A stretch of DNA of 64,000 nt from Edolisoma coerulescens (GCA_013397115.1 VWZW01001380.1:63066-127065); one strand, 5' to 3'; counted from the stretch's first letter, positions 36,241-49,369 are shown. Made by a program: numbers and translations. Notes: generated by a model not told the origin, from the sequence alone.

Positions 36241-39200
36241 TCCTATTCCAAGCCAGAAAATGAGGCTGTGAAATTCTGCTCTTCTTGAAGCTACCCTCTT
36301 TTGGACTTTCCTCTGTGTCCTTTCTTCACATTCATGGCATCAATGCACTATCAGCATTTACTAATGGGGAAAATTTATTGAGCAACATCTTGGAAACATG
36401 AGAGAGGCTTAGAGCACCTTCTTGAAACAGATTTTGTAACTCATTTGTCATTTGTTACCCAGGATGTACCTGAATATTTCTAAAAGCTTGCAAAATAGAA
36501 TATAGCAACAGGAAAATACCATGTTCCTAGACTGTATAAATACAAAGGCAATAAAATGTGGTAAACAGAAATAGAAGACCAGAAAGAAAGGCTTTTGTCC
36601 CCAGGCAGCAGAGTGACAATACCATGGCAGCACTGTGATGGTCTGTGAAAGGAAAAGAAGTTACATTTGTTCCAGAATAGATTTTGTTTTGTTTTTCCTT
36701 GCTGAGTAGCCATATTTCCAACAGGGAATGGTAGGGAGAATTAAATCCAATTCAGGGTGCTAATGGAAAAATCTTCACAGATATGAAGGCTCAGACATTA
36801 AATACTCCATTATTGTAACTGTCAGACTCTCCTTTTACATGGACAAACACATAGGCAGAGATGGATTTTCTGCACACAGGCAGAGCTGATAGCATGTCTG
36901 AGAGAAAGGGCAGGTTTCTGTCAGGAAAATGACTGTCACAGTTTCATGTCCATGTCCTTATGGTTTCTGGTGACTCTCAGCAATCTTTTAGCTTAGTGAA
37001 GATCTAGAAAGGCAGCTCAGAGCTGCACTGTAAACTCTCCTTCAATCAACACTTTTCTATGGGTCTAGAAACTCTGAAGCAAAATTTTACATTAATCCAA
37101 ATTTTGCTTGAAGCTTCTGATTTCACAAGTGGACTTCTATATTTTGCAGGGACAGGCCTGTTCAAGACTAAAGAACTAGTTCTGGAATTACTATGATGCT
37201 GAAAAGTCTGTGCCAGCTATATTTGGTGCATGTTTTAGCTGTGAGGACTTGATTAAATATTATTCACAGATCAACCCTGAAAAGGCAGAAATCTGCTGAC
37301 CTTTTTATAATATGAGCCTTGAAAATATTTAAGTAGCATATATGACACCTTATTTTAAGGGGAACTCTGTTTACTCCCAATGGAAGCTGCTTGAATACTG
37401 CTAATGGCTAAATTTGTCCCTATGTGTGTTGGGAGGAAAGAAGTGACACTTCTAGGAAAGTGAAATATTTTTGCTCTGATTCACTTCTGAGGGCATAATT
37501 TTTGATGATTTGACTACGTATTTGTTCTCTGCATTTCTGTGCAAAACTCTTTAGCATGGAGTGAATTGGAATAGGTCCACAGAGTCAAACCACACAGTCT
37601 GTCAGGCACAATGAGATGCACTACAGGACTGTAAAGGATAATACATGCCATTAGGGACGACTGCAGTTAGCATTTATCTATTTTAATTTACTTGTAATTC
37701 TCCCAAACTCTAACTCTTTGAAATGAAACTTTCCAAAAAGCTATCCTCTACAGCCTCACACATTCTTGTAAAATTTCAGTAAAAGATGATTTGGCCATCT
37801 CAGTGACCGTGGTTAGGAAAAATGTCTTGCTTTAGTTACCTTTCTGGCAGGAGCTGGAACATGGCAGCACAAAGTGCTATGAAATATTCACCTAGAGAGT
37901 TCTTTGTGTGCAACATAAATGTGAAATACAGGAGCAGAGATGTCAAAATTTCTGTGAGATTGTTAAACAAATAACATGTTTAACAGCACATTGCACATAC
38001 AAAATCCATGACTCACCATACAAGCATCTTAGAAGGCCAGCTTGGAACACAAGATTCATAAGGGGGGAACACAGCTGGAGTCTTTTCAGTTCCTTACATA
38101 ATAAAATGTAAGCTGGTTCCATCTCAGTTAAATGTATACAATGCTCATTGGATCCAGTCCAGCATTCCTCACAGTCACTAGTGCATAACACTCACTAACT
38201 AATAACATCTGGACAGAGGATAATGGAAGAATGTCTTGCAAGAGTCTGGGGATGTGTGCAGGGGAAGTGAGGCTGCAGAGAGATTAGCTGACTCAGAAGA
38301 GATGGTGCATGTGATTTTCATTAATGGTTTGAGAATGTTTCAGTATATTTTTATAAATGAAGTTGAAAAAAGGAAAAGATACTCTCCGTTTTGTGGGTGT
38401 GGGGCTGCTATTACACTTGGGCCAGTCTGAGGAAACCGAGTAGTGTCAAGAATATCCCACATCCAGGAACGTTGCTCTGTGCTTCTTATATCAGCAGATT
38501 TTCAGAGGGCTTGACAGAAATTTTGCTAGAGCAAAGAAGTCTAAATTATATTGCCTAAGAAGGGCAAAGTCTTTCTGCTCTAAGCCATTAAGTGCCATGG
38601 CTGCTCTTGTGTTTCTTTAGCTGCCTAAACATTCTGTTTTGTCATCACCAGCATTCAAAACAGCAATTAAGCCACTAATTATCTTCAAACTCATGTTCCT
38701 GTTGGACAGCACAAGCAGCAAGCCCCAATAAAGTTTAGCAGACTAGTTTCCATGCTTGTTCTTGCCAAAGGAATTTGATTCTGCTGTAGGTGATTAGTGA
38801 GAATGTACAAACTCATAGAAAAAACAGATAGGAAAACATGACATGGGGAAATTTCCCCGAAATCTGAATGTAAAGCGTGGTATTTACTTGAGTGGGGCTT
38901 GGAATATCTTACTGGTGCTGGGTATGTATTGTGACCCCTGACTATGGCCTATGTCTCTTGCTAGCTAATGAGTTACACTTATTCTAGCAGGAGCAAATTT
39001 AGGGCCAGTTACCCAGGTGGACTAATCCAGCTGTCTCTGAGCACCTGGGAGCTGCCCACAGTTCTGTCTGTCCCTCAGTGGGGGATGTTGCCCTCCCTCC
39101 CTGTAAGAGAGGAGACCTGTGAGAGGCTGCCTGCCTCCCTACGCAGGAGCAGGGGGAAAATGGGTGAAACCACAGCCTTTTCTCACAAGCAGTACCACAA

Positions 39201-42200
39201 GTTTCTCTCACCAAATTAATTTTGGTCTTAGAGAGGTGAAAAGCCTGTGAAGCAAAACAGAGCATGAGTCTCTGTCATTTTCTAGCAGCTTTAGGGACAG
39301 TACAGCCCTCTTTAGCATTTGCTGCAGGCTAAATAATACAACAGCCATTCCATACTTGCCATGCAACTTGCTCATAACTAGTAACCAGTACTAAAGTCCC
39401 ACTGGAAAAGTGTAGTGGTGCTCCAGGTGAATGCAAGCAACAGACCCAAACCCTGCTTTACAATGCCCTTTAACAGTATTCACTTTAAAAGCAGCACCAA
39501 GCAATTTAAAATATTAATGAATTCAAAATGAAATCATCATTATGCATCATCCAGGGGAGTACTGTGAAACAATAGGGTGAAAACAACCTTGAAACCATGT
39601 AGACATTAGATCATTTCTAGTTTTCCTTTGTTCCTGTGCCTTTATTCTTTCAGTAGGCAGCTCAACACTATAATTTTCGGCTTCTTCAGCAATACAATAC
39701 TGTACTGACCTTGAAACAGCCAACTGTACTGAATTTTATAAGGGAGTTTCCCTTATATTTCCAGTTCCACAGTAATTAGTGCAATAGTAATTGGCAGGTA
39801 TTTGGGCTGTTTCTTTCTTTACTGCTCCAGAAACTACCTAAATGCAGTGACATGCAGTCTCTGACTATGGGCCAGTCAATAACTGAAAAACTCTCCAGAG
39901 CAAAACCAAAGCAGTTGTTTCCTGTTTTCAGTTCGTTTCTGGCTGAAATTGGAAGGGGAAGTTCACTGTATCAATATGAATCAAATTCATGTCTGAAATA
40001 TACACATTTGAATTTGACTGCTTTCTTGTCTTGTACCTGTCTCCTTTCTGAACTATGTCACACTGAAGAAGCCAAGACTCAGATTGTAAACTGACCTGAG
40101 TAATTTGCTGCTGGATCAAGGAGCACCTGCATTTTGGCTTCTTGTGAATGTGTCATCTTTCATTTAAACTACCCTGTGCTCTCTTTCCTGGATCACCTGG
40201 AGCTGTCTGAGCTTGCAAGTTGTGATCCAGACATCAAAGTTGTAACTTTGATTTCCACTTTTTCTGCTGTTTGCTTTCAGCAGGGTTTTTGTACCAGTAT
40301 CAACCATCCCTTCAAGATACAAAGTTTTCTGATTAATGAATAAGCCAAACAACTTGATATTGCCGACTATGCTCTTCTAAGCAAAAGTTCTCATGTTTTT
40401 TTGAATTTATTTCCTTTGCTTCCCTTTATTTCCATGACACATCCTTAAAATTTGTGAATGAGCTTTGTAGAGCAATCCAATGGACTCAACTTGGATTTAG
40501 ACAGGGCAACTAGACATTTTCAGCATATCTATGGTATTCAGGTGTGGGTAAGAGTATGAAACAATGTCTTGGTGGCCAAATCTTAAATTTATCTTTTTTA
40601 TGCTGATTTTTCAAGGTATAAATAGGATATAGTTGGGAGAAGCTCCATGAGATAATAGTTTCTAGTATAATAGGTATGATCACAGCCTGTGTTTTGTCAT
40701 GATCGTGGTAGGTGAGAATTTATGGCTAAACTGAATCTCCAGGGTGCATCACCATAGAAAAGGGTGAATTTATTGATGCTTATAGAAACTTTACTCAGAG
40801 ATTCATGGGAAAACACATAAAAGGACCTATTTGAAAACGTCCCAAATATTCTGGTTTTGCCAGCAGTAGCAGTCACCCTCCCTGCAGGTTAGAAAGATCT
40901 GAAGAAGTTGGCAATCAGAATCAGTAGCTTCTATGTGCTGCATCTTGCATCTTTTTGTTTCCTTGGTTCCAAAATGTCAGTACACTACTTTTTGGGTGAA
41001 ATAAAAATACCTTTGAGAGTACAAATACTACATCAGGGAAAGCTTGCTTAGGGATGGGAAAAAGGCATTTGTTGAAAGTAGTGCTCAAAATCAAAACAAA
41101 TCCCCTGCTGTATATTCTGAAAGAGTGATGGAAGAGCCAAAAAGCGACATTTGCATTTCAGCTCAGTCCTGGGAACCACAAGAATCCTCTACCAGTCAAT
41201 TGTAGCTGCTGGTGACTGCCAGATTTCACTGTTCCATTGAGGAAACTTTCTAGTATGGAGTCATTGTGAGGAGGTAACAGGCATGAAATGGGCATTGCCA
41301 AGTCCTTATGTCATTCAGCATCAGATAAATCCAAGAAGATTTAGGGAAGAGTTGGAGAGAGGCTGCTTTTATTAATTTTCTTCCCAGCTGTGTGATAAGG
41401 CTGTTGAAAAGACACAGGGTAGAAGAAATGTCAGCTTCCATTATTATTGTCTGTGAAACTGATATGTTGTCTTTTTAACTGAATATAATTTGGGGTGCTT
41501 CTATGTTTCTTTTTGCCTTTTTCTAAACTACTTTAAAAGAAGAATTTAATGACACGGGCATTTGAAACTTTGTTAAGGTGTTTCTTTTTAAAGTGTTCAG
41601 CCCTCTCCTACATGAAACCTTTGATACTATGTCCTCCTCATTCAAAGATGTCTGCATCTTTTTTACTGTATCCCTCACCTTCTCCCAAAGAAGAAAAAGT
41701 TATCAATGACTATCAAAGACTTTCAACACTTCAAAACATTAAACTTGGTGAAACTCTCTTAAACAAAATGTTGCCAGATGCATTTGAAAACATTAGCTTT
41801 TATTCTTAGAAAAAGTGCTTGTTCAATTAGAAAGTTCTGACAGAATAAAAATGAAAAGGACTTAATCTCAATTTTGTTCTTTTTTGCCTAACCCAGATTC
41901 TTTCAGCATTTCTTTTGGCATTCATACATGTTTTCGCCCATGACATGAATGGCTGCCCATATCAATTCAGCAACCAAGAAAAAGGAGAGTGCTGTTGGCC
42001 TCGGACTTGCATGTGCTGTGAACTCTTTATCAATCTGAAACAAAGATAGGACTATATCAGAGATTATTTTCTACTCAAGCCAAATGTATGATTCCCCTTC
42101 TCATAGTTCATTCTAACCCTTTGCTGTGGACAGCAGGCTCAGCACAGGTGGTTATGGACTGTCCAGTAGCTTCAGACACCTCAGTGTTAGCTGGAGTTTT

Positions 42201-42753
42201 CAGAGCCTGTAAGGGCCACCAAACCTGACACAGAATATACCCTATATTCTGAAAAAATATCCTCAGATTCTCTGTCACTGTGACTGGCTGAACTCCTGTG
42301 ATTACTCTTTTGAGAGTTGTTAATGTAATGAAACCTTACAGGTAACAATCCTTTAATCCAACATCAGCAAACCATTATCAGAAACAAAATTTCCTTTCTT
42401 TGGGAACCCACACAAGCAACACCATGCAAGTGACAATTACCCACGTGCTGGTACAGCTGGCAAACATTTGCCTGTGCTGTCCTAAAGATGGTTTTCCCAG
42501 GGGAAGCCAAACCAAAGTAATCCTTAAAGTGTGGAGCTGAAGATGCCAATTTGAGACACAGTGCAGCACAGAACAAGGAAACCCATCCCTTTTGCCAGCT
42601 GGTCCATCACTGCTCCAGCACAACTCAGTTCTCTAAGCCAGATCTCATTTACCACTGCTATGTCAGGATCTTTGCTCATTGCTTTTATGAGGAAGTAGAA
42701 TTTTAACTTTTAAGACATGTTTTCTGATGTTACTTTCTTTTTTACTCTTTCAG

Positions 42754-42857
42754 CTACCAACAGGAGGTCCACAGAAATTTCCTGCCCTCCAAAGACCATT
42801 TCTGAAGTAGAGTTATCAAAAAAGAAAAGCATTAAGAAGACAAAAGGTGGAATTAAG
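42754..42857 (+). CDS. MCF2L2: MCF2L2 exon m (linker between spectrin region and DH domain)
   Basis: 104 bp: two bases completing Ala, then 34 codons ending in phase 0. It reads TNRRSTEISCPPKTISEVEL and continues SKKKSIKKTKGGIK, with a marked basic cluster. It belongs to the fast-evolving linker, so support is the strong acceptor (CTCTTTCAG), the donor (AAG|GTAGGA) and exact phase fit on both sides rather than homology. It could be alternatively spliced. Confidence 0.82.
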
Positions 42858-44308
42858 GTAGGATTACCTGTGATTTAGGGACATCCCATATTGTGAGAGA
42901 ACTCAAAATCACGTAAATATAGATTTACATATTTATACTTGGAATTAAAAATAATTGGAACATTTCTAAGTTAACTCTCTGGTAAGGACAGGCTACTTTA
43001 ACCCTTCTTCTGTTATCCGCACCCCTGACTTGCTCATACATTTCATCTTTATTCCTCTAAAGCTGAAAGCAAAACTTAAATGCAGTCTGTTTTCTGAAAT
43101 GGCCAACACAGCCCACAACTTCAGCAATAAGCACAGAATAAAACACAGTTATCAGCAGGAATATACAGCTGGTCTCCCCTTTGTCTAAACTCACAGAAAG
43201 TGACTTTGGAATTAGTTTTACTCTCATCACTAATGCAGGTAATCAGTTGCACTCCTCCCACGTAGTTAGGTCTATGCAGCAACATGGTATAGGCTTTATA
43301 AAACATCCATTCATTCACTCATTTTTAAATCCACTTCCCAAGACTACACTGCAAATTATGCCCCCCTCCCTTTCCTCCCATTTTTCTGATAATAGTTCAG
43401 ATGAGGACAGTTTATTACTGGATTCCATCATTATCATCAACCAGCTAAATAATTTAGCAATATAGAATGTAAGAAAGGCAACTACTTTCCCTCTCCAGAA
43501 TCAGCTCTTAAAAATGCAAGTGCTTGAGAACTTAGATTCTGCTGGGATTTAGATATTGGCTTGGATTAACAGCAAACACAGCAGCTGGGTTGTTTTACTG
43601 AATTTAAAGAGATTGGCTTTTGAGTAAGTGCAAGTAATGCTTGGTGCTCTTAAAGCTGCAGGCAAAAGGAGGAAAAGCCTGCTTAAAACTTGCCTGGAGA
43701 GCACTTGAAATGATCCAACTCTGCAAGACTGGACAAGGGAGTGTGCGAGTGTTTATCAAAATAAACACTGAGGCTATGCAAAAGCTCTGTTTCAGCCTGG
43801 GCACAGGCTGTGCACGGGTACCTGTGCTCAGCACTGCCTCACCCAGCACTGCAGCTGGGAACAGACACTTCTCAGAGGCACATGGATGATTCCAGATTTC
43901 TCCATAGGGCATTCTACAAAGAACTCGGAAAATGTGAAATCTTTGTGTTGGCTTCAGCCAGGAAGTGAAAAAATAGTATTGCAGAGTCTAAGGAACAGCT
44001 TATTATGCCTGTAATTATCTACACAAGGAGATAATTCACCTTCTGTGGTGCAGGAATATAACGACTTTGCCTGCAGTAAGGAATGCCTCCATGCCAACAC
44101 TCAGCAAGGAAGGAGAATATAAATAAATAATAAAGGAGAATATAGACAGGAGGTATTTCTGCACATCTAGAATTCAATTATTTAAACTTGTCTAGTGACT
44201 TTCTAGGTTAGGTAGGATCTTTTTTTATTCTTTCAAAGAGTTAAAGTTCTCTAAGTAAAAGCATCAGCAATTAAGTATTTTCACTTTTAACATGTCCTTC
44301 TCATTCAG
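42858..44308 (+). other. MCF2L2 intron (1.45 kb)
   Basis: Nothing coding or repetitive recognised. Confidence 0.7.
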
Positions 44309-44397
44309 ATTGAAGTGATGCATGAAGCCAGTCAAGGAGGATCTAGCAGAGTCCTGGTGACCAGTGAAAGTGATGAGAACTTGTCAACAAGGAGGAG
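44309..44397 (+). CDS. MCF2L2: MCF2L2 exon n (linker ahead of DH domain, last exon in window)
   Basis: 89 bp, 29 codons plus AG of a split codon. It reads IEVMHEASQGGSSRVLVTSE and continues SDENLSTRR. The acidic ESDENL followed by a run of Arg resembles the segment just before the DH domain in MCF2-family proteins. The acceptor is TCATTCAG and the donor GGAG|GTAAGG, strong. The next exon is not in the window. Confidence 0.88.
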
Positions 44398-44932
44398 GTA
44401 AGGCTGCACATATGAGCCACTATATTTTTTTTCTTCTTAGAATGCAAGTTAATGCATTTATAGTACACTCTCTACAACTTCTTTGAAGTTCACCAAGATT
44501 AATAAATAATTAGCAATAATGAAGTCACTGAAATGCTTACAGCCATGCATTCATACCCAGTCTATCAGATGGAAAAGCAAGTAAGAGTTATCTTTTGTTT
44601 GGGTTGGGGCTTTTTTACAGGTGTTTTTTTTTTTTTAGAAGCATTAATTGTAAGGATGTGAGAGAAGAAGTCATTAGAATAAGACTTGCATGTATTTACA
44701 AAAAGCTCCAGTATTAAAGATCATCTCATAGTGTTCAGAATATTCACATTTGATTATATACCTCTGAGAAGCTTCTGTGTTTAACTGCAAGCTAGAGTTT
44801 CTGCAAAATCTTGAGAAAAAGATTATTAATGATGCATTCTAAAGCACCAGATACTTAAATCACTTAGTTCAACAAAAAGTATTAAGCAAACCCAATTTTA
44901 GCTGAACTGCAGTTTCTAGGCCAAAGGGAACA

Positions 44933-44979
44933 ATTAAAAAAAAAACAGAAAAAGAAAAACCCACAACAAAACCCACCCT
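44933..44979 (+). repeat. A/C-rich low-complexity tract
   Basis: A-runs interrupted by C-clusters (AAAAACCCACAAC, AAAACCCACC), similar in character to the tracts at 16.7 and 51.5 kb. No element body is adjacent. Confidence 0.75.
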
Positions 44980-45584
44980 GCAAGAAGCCAAATGCCACAA
45001 TCCTGACTTCATTTCCTTTGTTCTCTTCTTCACTATCATTTAGATAATTCATACTTAAGTTATGCCCCTGTCTCTAACACTGGAGTTACCTGATGCAAAT
45101 GACTCCATTTGTAAAAACCCTAACTTGATACATTATGTCAGACAAATTGGAGAGACATACAAATCATAATTATCTGAATTTAATTATACCCTGTAAAAAT
45201 ACCATGTCTGGTCCCCAGCCCATCAGCTACTTTTCCAAAGGTGCAAAGTATGATCTGACATCTTGTGTAGACAGATACACATCTCCAGAGGAACGGCTGC
45301 CTGAAGAGAACATACAAATTATAACATTAACAACAGGTTAACACCTGGCAATTTCATACAACTTTAGACCTAGAAGCTTGGTAAACAAATTTGTGAGCGC
45401 TCTCTTTCCTTGGGAACACTAATTTTACCTTTTGCCCACACCGGGGGCAAGGGGAGAGTGAGGGGCAGTTTGAAGTCCACTTGTGAAAGGGAACTCAGAA
45501 TAACACTTAAAAGTATCAGAACTGATCCTGTCAGTTACAAAGAAAGCAACAAGAGATATTTACCTTTGCTGTATTGCTTAGGTT

Positions 45585-48232
45585 TTTTTAAAAGAAATAA
45601 GTCTGTTTATTCAAAACAAATTTTACAAAACAACTGTCTTTCTGTGGTACAGAGCAAAGTTTAAGAATAAATATTGAATACTTTGTATAAAAATTAGTAA
45701 TATCAAAGGGAAACTGATGCAAACCAAACAAACAGGTAAAAAAAAATTAGCATTAAATACGCTGTGCAACAATGTCAAACTCTTAATAAGGAGTGACCAT
45801 TCAGGCTGATACAGTTTTATCTGTAGAAGTAAAACCTATCAGCCCTGCATTGGAGCACTGAGACTATTGTTAAAAAAGATTCCTGATGGAAGTGTACAAA
45901 TCTTAATTTGTGTTTAGAACCAGAAAATATGAAGTTTTCTATGTCTCCGTTTTTTGAAAGGAGTGCCTTCATGCTTTCCTTTTTATTCAACAAGCAACTT
46001 CTTTTCACTGCAGCAAAAGAAAATGCATACTACAAACATCAAAGCCCTTTTAAGATTAAGAAACCATCCAAACAACACTCAAACCAACTGTAAAACAAAG
46101 TATTTCAATGGTCAAAAGTGACTTTCAGATAATGGCAACTACATTTAAGCAGCATTTTAGATGTTAGCTGGTTAAAGCTACTTCAAGCTTACTTTACTTT
46201 TGCTTGTATGAGTGAAAACAAATCCCAACACATAGTTATGCTGGAAGACTATAGTCTTACTAGTACATTTTGGTTGCATACTGCATATGAAGACCCTCTT
46301 TCCCTTCAGTGAACAGGGTGGCTTTTTCTAGCAGTGCAGTTTCGCTGTGCAGCTTTGTTGATTTAAATGGTTCACAACAAGTCAGAAATCTGATGAAGCA
46401 GCTTTCATTCAATATAGAATAATACTTTCTCTAGATGTGCATTTATTTTCTCTGTATGTAACAGGTTATAGAGATCTACATCCCCAGTACTATTATCCAT
46501 TTGTTTAGGCAAGAAAAGGAACTGGATTTGTTCCTTCTGAAGTATAGCTGTTACACTCTTCAGTCATTCTGACACTGATAAATTATTTATTTGTGGGCTC
46601 TTTATATGCCCAACATTTGGGACCAGTTAGGAATCTTATCTTCCTTCTGCAAAACCAATTATAGAAAGTTACATATTTGACTTAATTCCAGTAGCTACCT
46701 ACCCTCCATCTGAACAGCTTAGCAAGAAGAACAGTCAGCAAGCTCACTCTGGATTCAGTCTACACTGACAGATGCCATTATCCATTCAAACCAGAAAACC
46801 TGCAGCACAGCTCCAAGAGCAGTAGAAGTTAGTTAAACCAAGTTTACTACTCACAGCTTCAAACTAGCAAGTCCTGTATAGCTACCACAGGTTTGGCAAT
46901 TAGCAACTAAGATATCTGTCCTGAGAGTCTGTGGAAGCACCATTACTGAGCTGTGCAAGGACTGCAGACAGCCTACAACTCTGGTTCTCTGCAGTATCTT
47001 TATGGCACCACAGGACAACTCTTAAGGGCTGCAGTTTGCACATCAGTTAGCTCTATTTTGGTTTACAAAGCACAGGTATTTTGTTCCTTAGCAAGTGATA
47101 TTGACACTGATATATATTTAAGGTTCAGGGGTTTGTGGACACAAACAACCCTGAAATTTTAAAGACAATTTTGACCTCAGGAGAAATACTTTAGTTATTA
47201 TGATTTGTGTACTGAGTTTCTGTGAATCACCATCTCCCTGTCCCTTCAATGCAAAGTCAAAGTTTGTACAGAAAATATCTCCTCCCTCACTGTTAGTACA
47301 AGCATGAAATTTTGCTTTTTTAAGTCTTTAAGTCTTAAACTAGCTCAAAGTAACATTCTCAGGCACTTCTGCTTGCTTTTCACCTCTAGAATATTGGAAA
47401 ACAGAAGCATTATTAAAAGAAAACAAATTTAACTTATATGCTTATTAAAGATTGAACTTTTAAAATATGCTGATTCAGGTTTCAGAAGACAGAGAAATAG
47501 TAGCCCAACCAGTTACATGAGTAGTGTTTGACTTTTATAGCTTCACATTCTAATGGGGGTTCCTTTGTTACTTAAAACCACCAAGTCAGAGGGCATCCAA
47601 ACACTGTTTCCCTATTTCAAAGATCTGGGAGCTTTGAGTAAACAATTGTAGCAGGTCTTCACTTCTAGCACTCACTATTTGTCAACTGTGCAGGTCCAGA
47701 CAGACTTTGTATGAAGCACTGAGAAATGGTGAATATTTGTAGAGAGTTTACACTACCTTAAACTACTGTGATAGTCTCATTCATCAAGTCAGAAGTTCCA
47801 CTTTCCTCATGTTTTGAAAGGTCTACTCCATTTTAATGTAACAGATTTTTTTTGCCACATGCCTTAGTTCACCTAGCTTTTAAAAAAAACATCAAGACTT
47901 ACTGACAAGTTCAAAGAAACAGACATTTTCAACAAGCATTTCAAAGTCTAGAAGTCAAGTCCATTATAGTTCACTTGTAATCCAGACTTGCATCCCTTGA
48001 AGAGTGTAAAAAAAAACAAGCTACAATGTAAAAAGTTGAAGTACAACAGGAGAACTATTCCAATAAGTCTCTGAACAGAATCTGGGACCATCTTCCTCCT
48101 TTCCCTCTGCCCACCCCAAGTATTCACGTGTAAATTTTACCTCTTTCCATGTTTACATATATTTTGGATAAATACCTAAAATGTTGTTGCTCTGTCTTGG
48201 CTCAGTGGATCTTCAATGCAGATATTCAAGTA
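45585..48232 (-). other. B3GNT5: B3GNT5 3' untranslated region (extent inferred)
   Basis: This follows the B3GNT5 stop on the minus strand. There is no other gene and the sequence is AT-rich. AATAAA signals (TTTATT on the plus strand) occur at 46586-46591, 46442-46447, 45982-45987 and 45606-45611. The last has a T-rich minus-strand stretch just beyond it, so I take cleavage near 45,585 as the most distal candidate. The true end is not visible in the sequence. Confidence 0.5.
45606..45611 (-). terminator. B3GNT5: Candidate distal poly(A) signal for B3GNT5
   Basis: AATAAA on the minus strand, about 2.6 kb after the stop codon, followed by T-rich sequence suited to cleavage-factor binding. Three nearer AATAAA words could be used instead or as well. 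Confidence 0.4.
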
Positions 48233-49369
48233 TTAAGAAAACGCGGCTGAACAAGGATATGTGTCCACATAGTACAGTCTACAGAGAAGCACAATATTGA
48301 CTAGTCTGCAGTACATTCCACCCCACATCCCTGAAGAAATCTTTTTAACTTTGGGATCTGTAGCCTGCTTCCAGAGCTGGCGAAGATCGTCTACATGTCC
48401 ATGAGACGTCATCATCTTGTTATAAATGCAGGGATGATATGGAGCCTTTCCTTCCCCCGAAAAAAATACATGATATTGTGGTACAATTCCCATTTTATTG
48501 GCACAGAGACCCATGAAAACATCATCTATATAAAGACTTGTATTCAGAGTCAATGAAGCCTCATAGACTTTAGCTGCTACATCATTTGATACTACATATG
48601 CAGCTCCTGCTGTGTAGTCAGGGTAAGATGGCCACGGGTACATTTCATATGGAACATAGTATTTGCTACTCTTATCTCTTACGGGAGGGGATCCGCGATG
48701 GACACGACCAATCCAGAGATCTTGAACACCCATTTGTGTGAGACTTTGGAGATAAGCAACAAGATTTGGCATATGGATAAATATATCATCATCTGCAGAC
48801 ATAATGAACCTCGCATGAGGACAGTAGGCATTCACCCAGCTAAACTGCAAAAGCAATTTAAGAGTAAGATTGTGAAAAGTATCCAAGAAGTCTTGCTGAA
48901 TCAAATCATGGTATTTCTGGTCTTCAAGCTCAAGTTCTCTTTGCCACTGTATTTTCTGCAGGTGGCCTGTTGGTCGTCCTAAAGCAAAAAGAGTTTTAAT
49001 GTTGGCATTAAGTTGAGAATGAACATACTTCTCATTACCCCAAGTTTGTCTAATTGCATCCCTTCGATGACGGTTTTCAGGAGAAGTCTTCACAAACAAT
49101 AGGAGAAGGACATCCTGCTGCTGACATTTCTCTCTGTGGTTGATCAAGTACTGGTAGCTTGATACTCTGCTCAGGCTACCCCTGCTGATAGACAGGCTGT
49201 CATTCACAAAATGGTAGCTATTTATGAGGTATCTGTAGGAATAGGACTTCATATGGCTCACAATGTGATTATCAAACGGTACCCAAAAAATCATGAGAGA
49301 CAGTATGAAGCAAGTGGCACATATCTGCAAAAAATGGCATTTTCTGACTCTTCTGGGACTAACAAACAT
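48233..49369 (-). CDS. B3GNT5: B3GNT5, lactosylceramide beta-1,3-N-acetylglucosaminyltransferase
   Basis: A complete intronless CDS of 378 residues, the same length as I recall for human. The Golgi type II membrane enzyme transfers GlcNAc from UDP-GlcNAc in beta-1,3 linkage to lactosylceramide, making Lc3Cer, the precursor of lacto- and neolacto-series glycolipids. Visible features: a short basic cytosolic tail (RRVRK), a signal-anchor helix at about residues 12-30, the GT31 motif RRDAIRQTW (102-110), the DDD metal/nucleotide-sugar site (193-195), YTAGAAYVVS (252-261), IDDVFMGLC (281-289) and the C-terminal VDTYPC. Possible N-glycosylation sites are at Asn56, Asn167 and Asn276. The start is fixed: there is no other in-frame ATG before the in-frame stop at 49433-49435, and the ATG has A at -3. 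All key motifs are intact. It lies antisense in an MCF2L2 intron. Confidence 0.98.
   Translation of the reverse strand: MFVSPRRVRKCHFLQICATCFILSLMIFWVPFDNHIVSHMKSYSYRYLINSYHFVNDSLSISRGSLSRVSSYQYLINHREKCQQQDVLLLLFVKTSPENRHRRDAIRQTWGNEKYVHSQLNANIKTLFALGRPTGHLQKIQWQRELELEDQKYHDLIQQDFLDTFHNLTLKLLLQFSWVNAYCPHARFIMSADDDIFIHMPNLVAYLQSLTQMGVQDLWIGRVHRGSPPVRDKSSKYYVPYEMYPWPSYPDYTAGAAYVVSNDVAAKVYEASLTLNTSLYIDDVFMGLCANKMGIVPQYHVFFSGEGKAPYHPCIYNKMMTSHGHVDDLRQLWKQATDPKVKKISSGMWGGMYCRLVNIVLLCRLYYVDTYPCSAAFS

Larger units (their letters stand above)
33984..42753 (+). other. MCF2L2 intron (8.8 kb)
   Basis: No coding exon recognised. It contains a TA/CA microsatellite (34.28 kb), a possible MIR-like relic (36.09-36.24 kb) and, at about 35,228-35,300, the words CTCTGGAGATCACACAGCCC and TCTCCAAGCAGCAC. 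These faintly resemble the 3' end of avian CR1 copies but are too short to call. Confidence 0.7.
3555..44397 (+). other. MCF2L2: MCF2L2 gene, internal part (14 coding exons; 5' and 3' ends outside window)
   Basis: Dbl-family Rho guanine-nucleotide exchange factor. Family members (MCF2/DBL, MCF2L/DBS, MCF2L2) carry a CRAL-TRIO/Sec14 lipid-binding domain, a spectrin-like repeat and a DH-PH pair that loads GTP onto Rho GTPases at membranes. Seen here are fourteen exons with AG/GT borders and fully compatible phases, 1,792 coding bases in all. Key peptides: EIMQQEIRPLVAVDIIEQLH, FPGNLQLVFVLRPSRFIQRA, DLHGYIDKSQLTRELGGTLE, AAKQTRPVQPVAPHPESSPK. I chose MCF2L2 over MCF2L because recalled human MCF2L2 matches better (IIEQLHRQFAILS, RPSRFIQR, SVSDLHGYIDKSQLTREL) and because B3GNT5 lies antisense inside it, as in human. 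The first coding exon and the DH-PH exons are not in the window. Paralogue assignment about 0.93; family assignment near certain. Confidence 0.93.

Noticed and set aside
48698..48982. 94-codon plus-strand ORF inside B3GNT5
   Set aside because: Shadow of the conserved minus-strand coding sequence.
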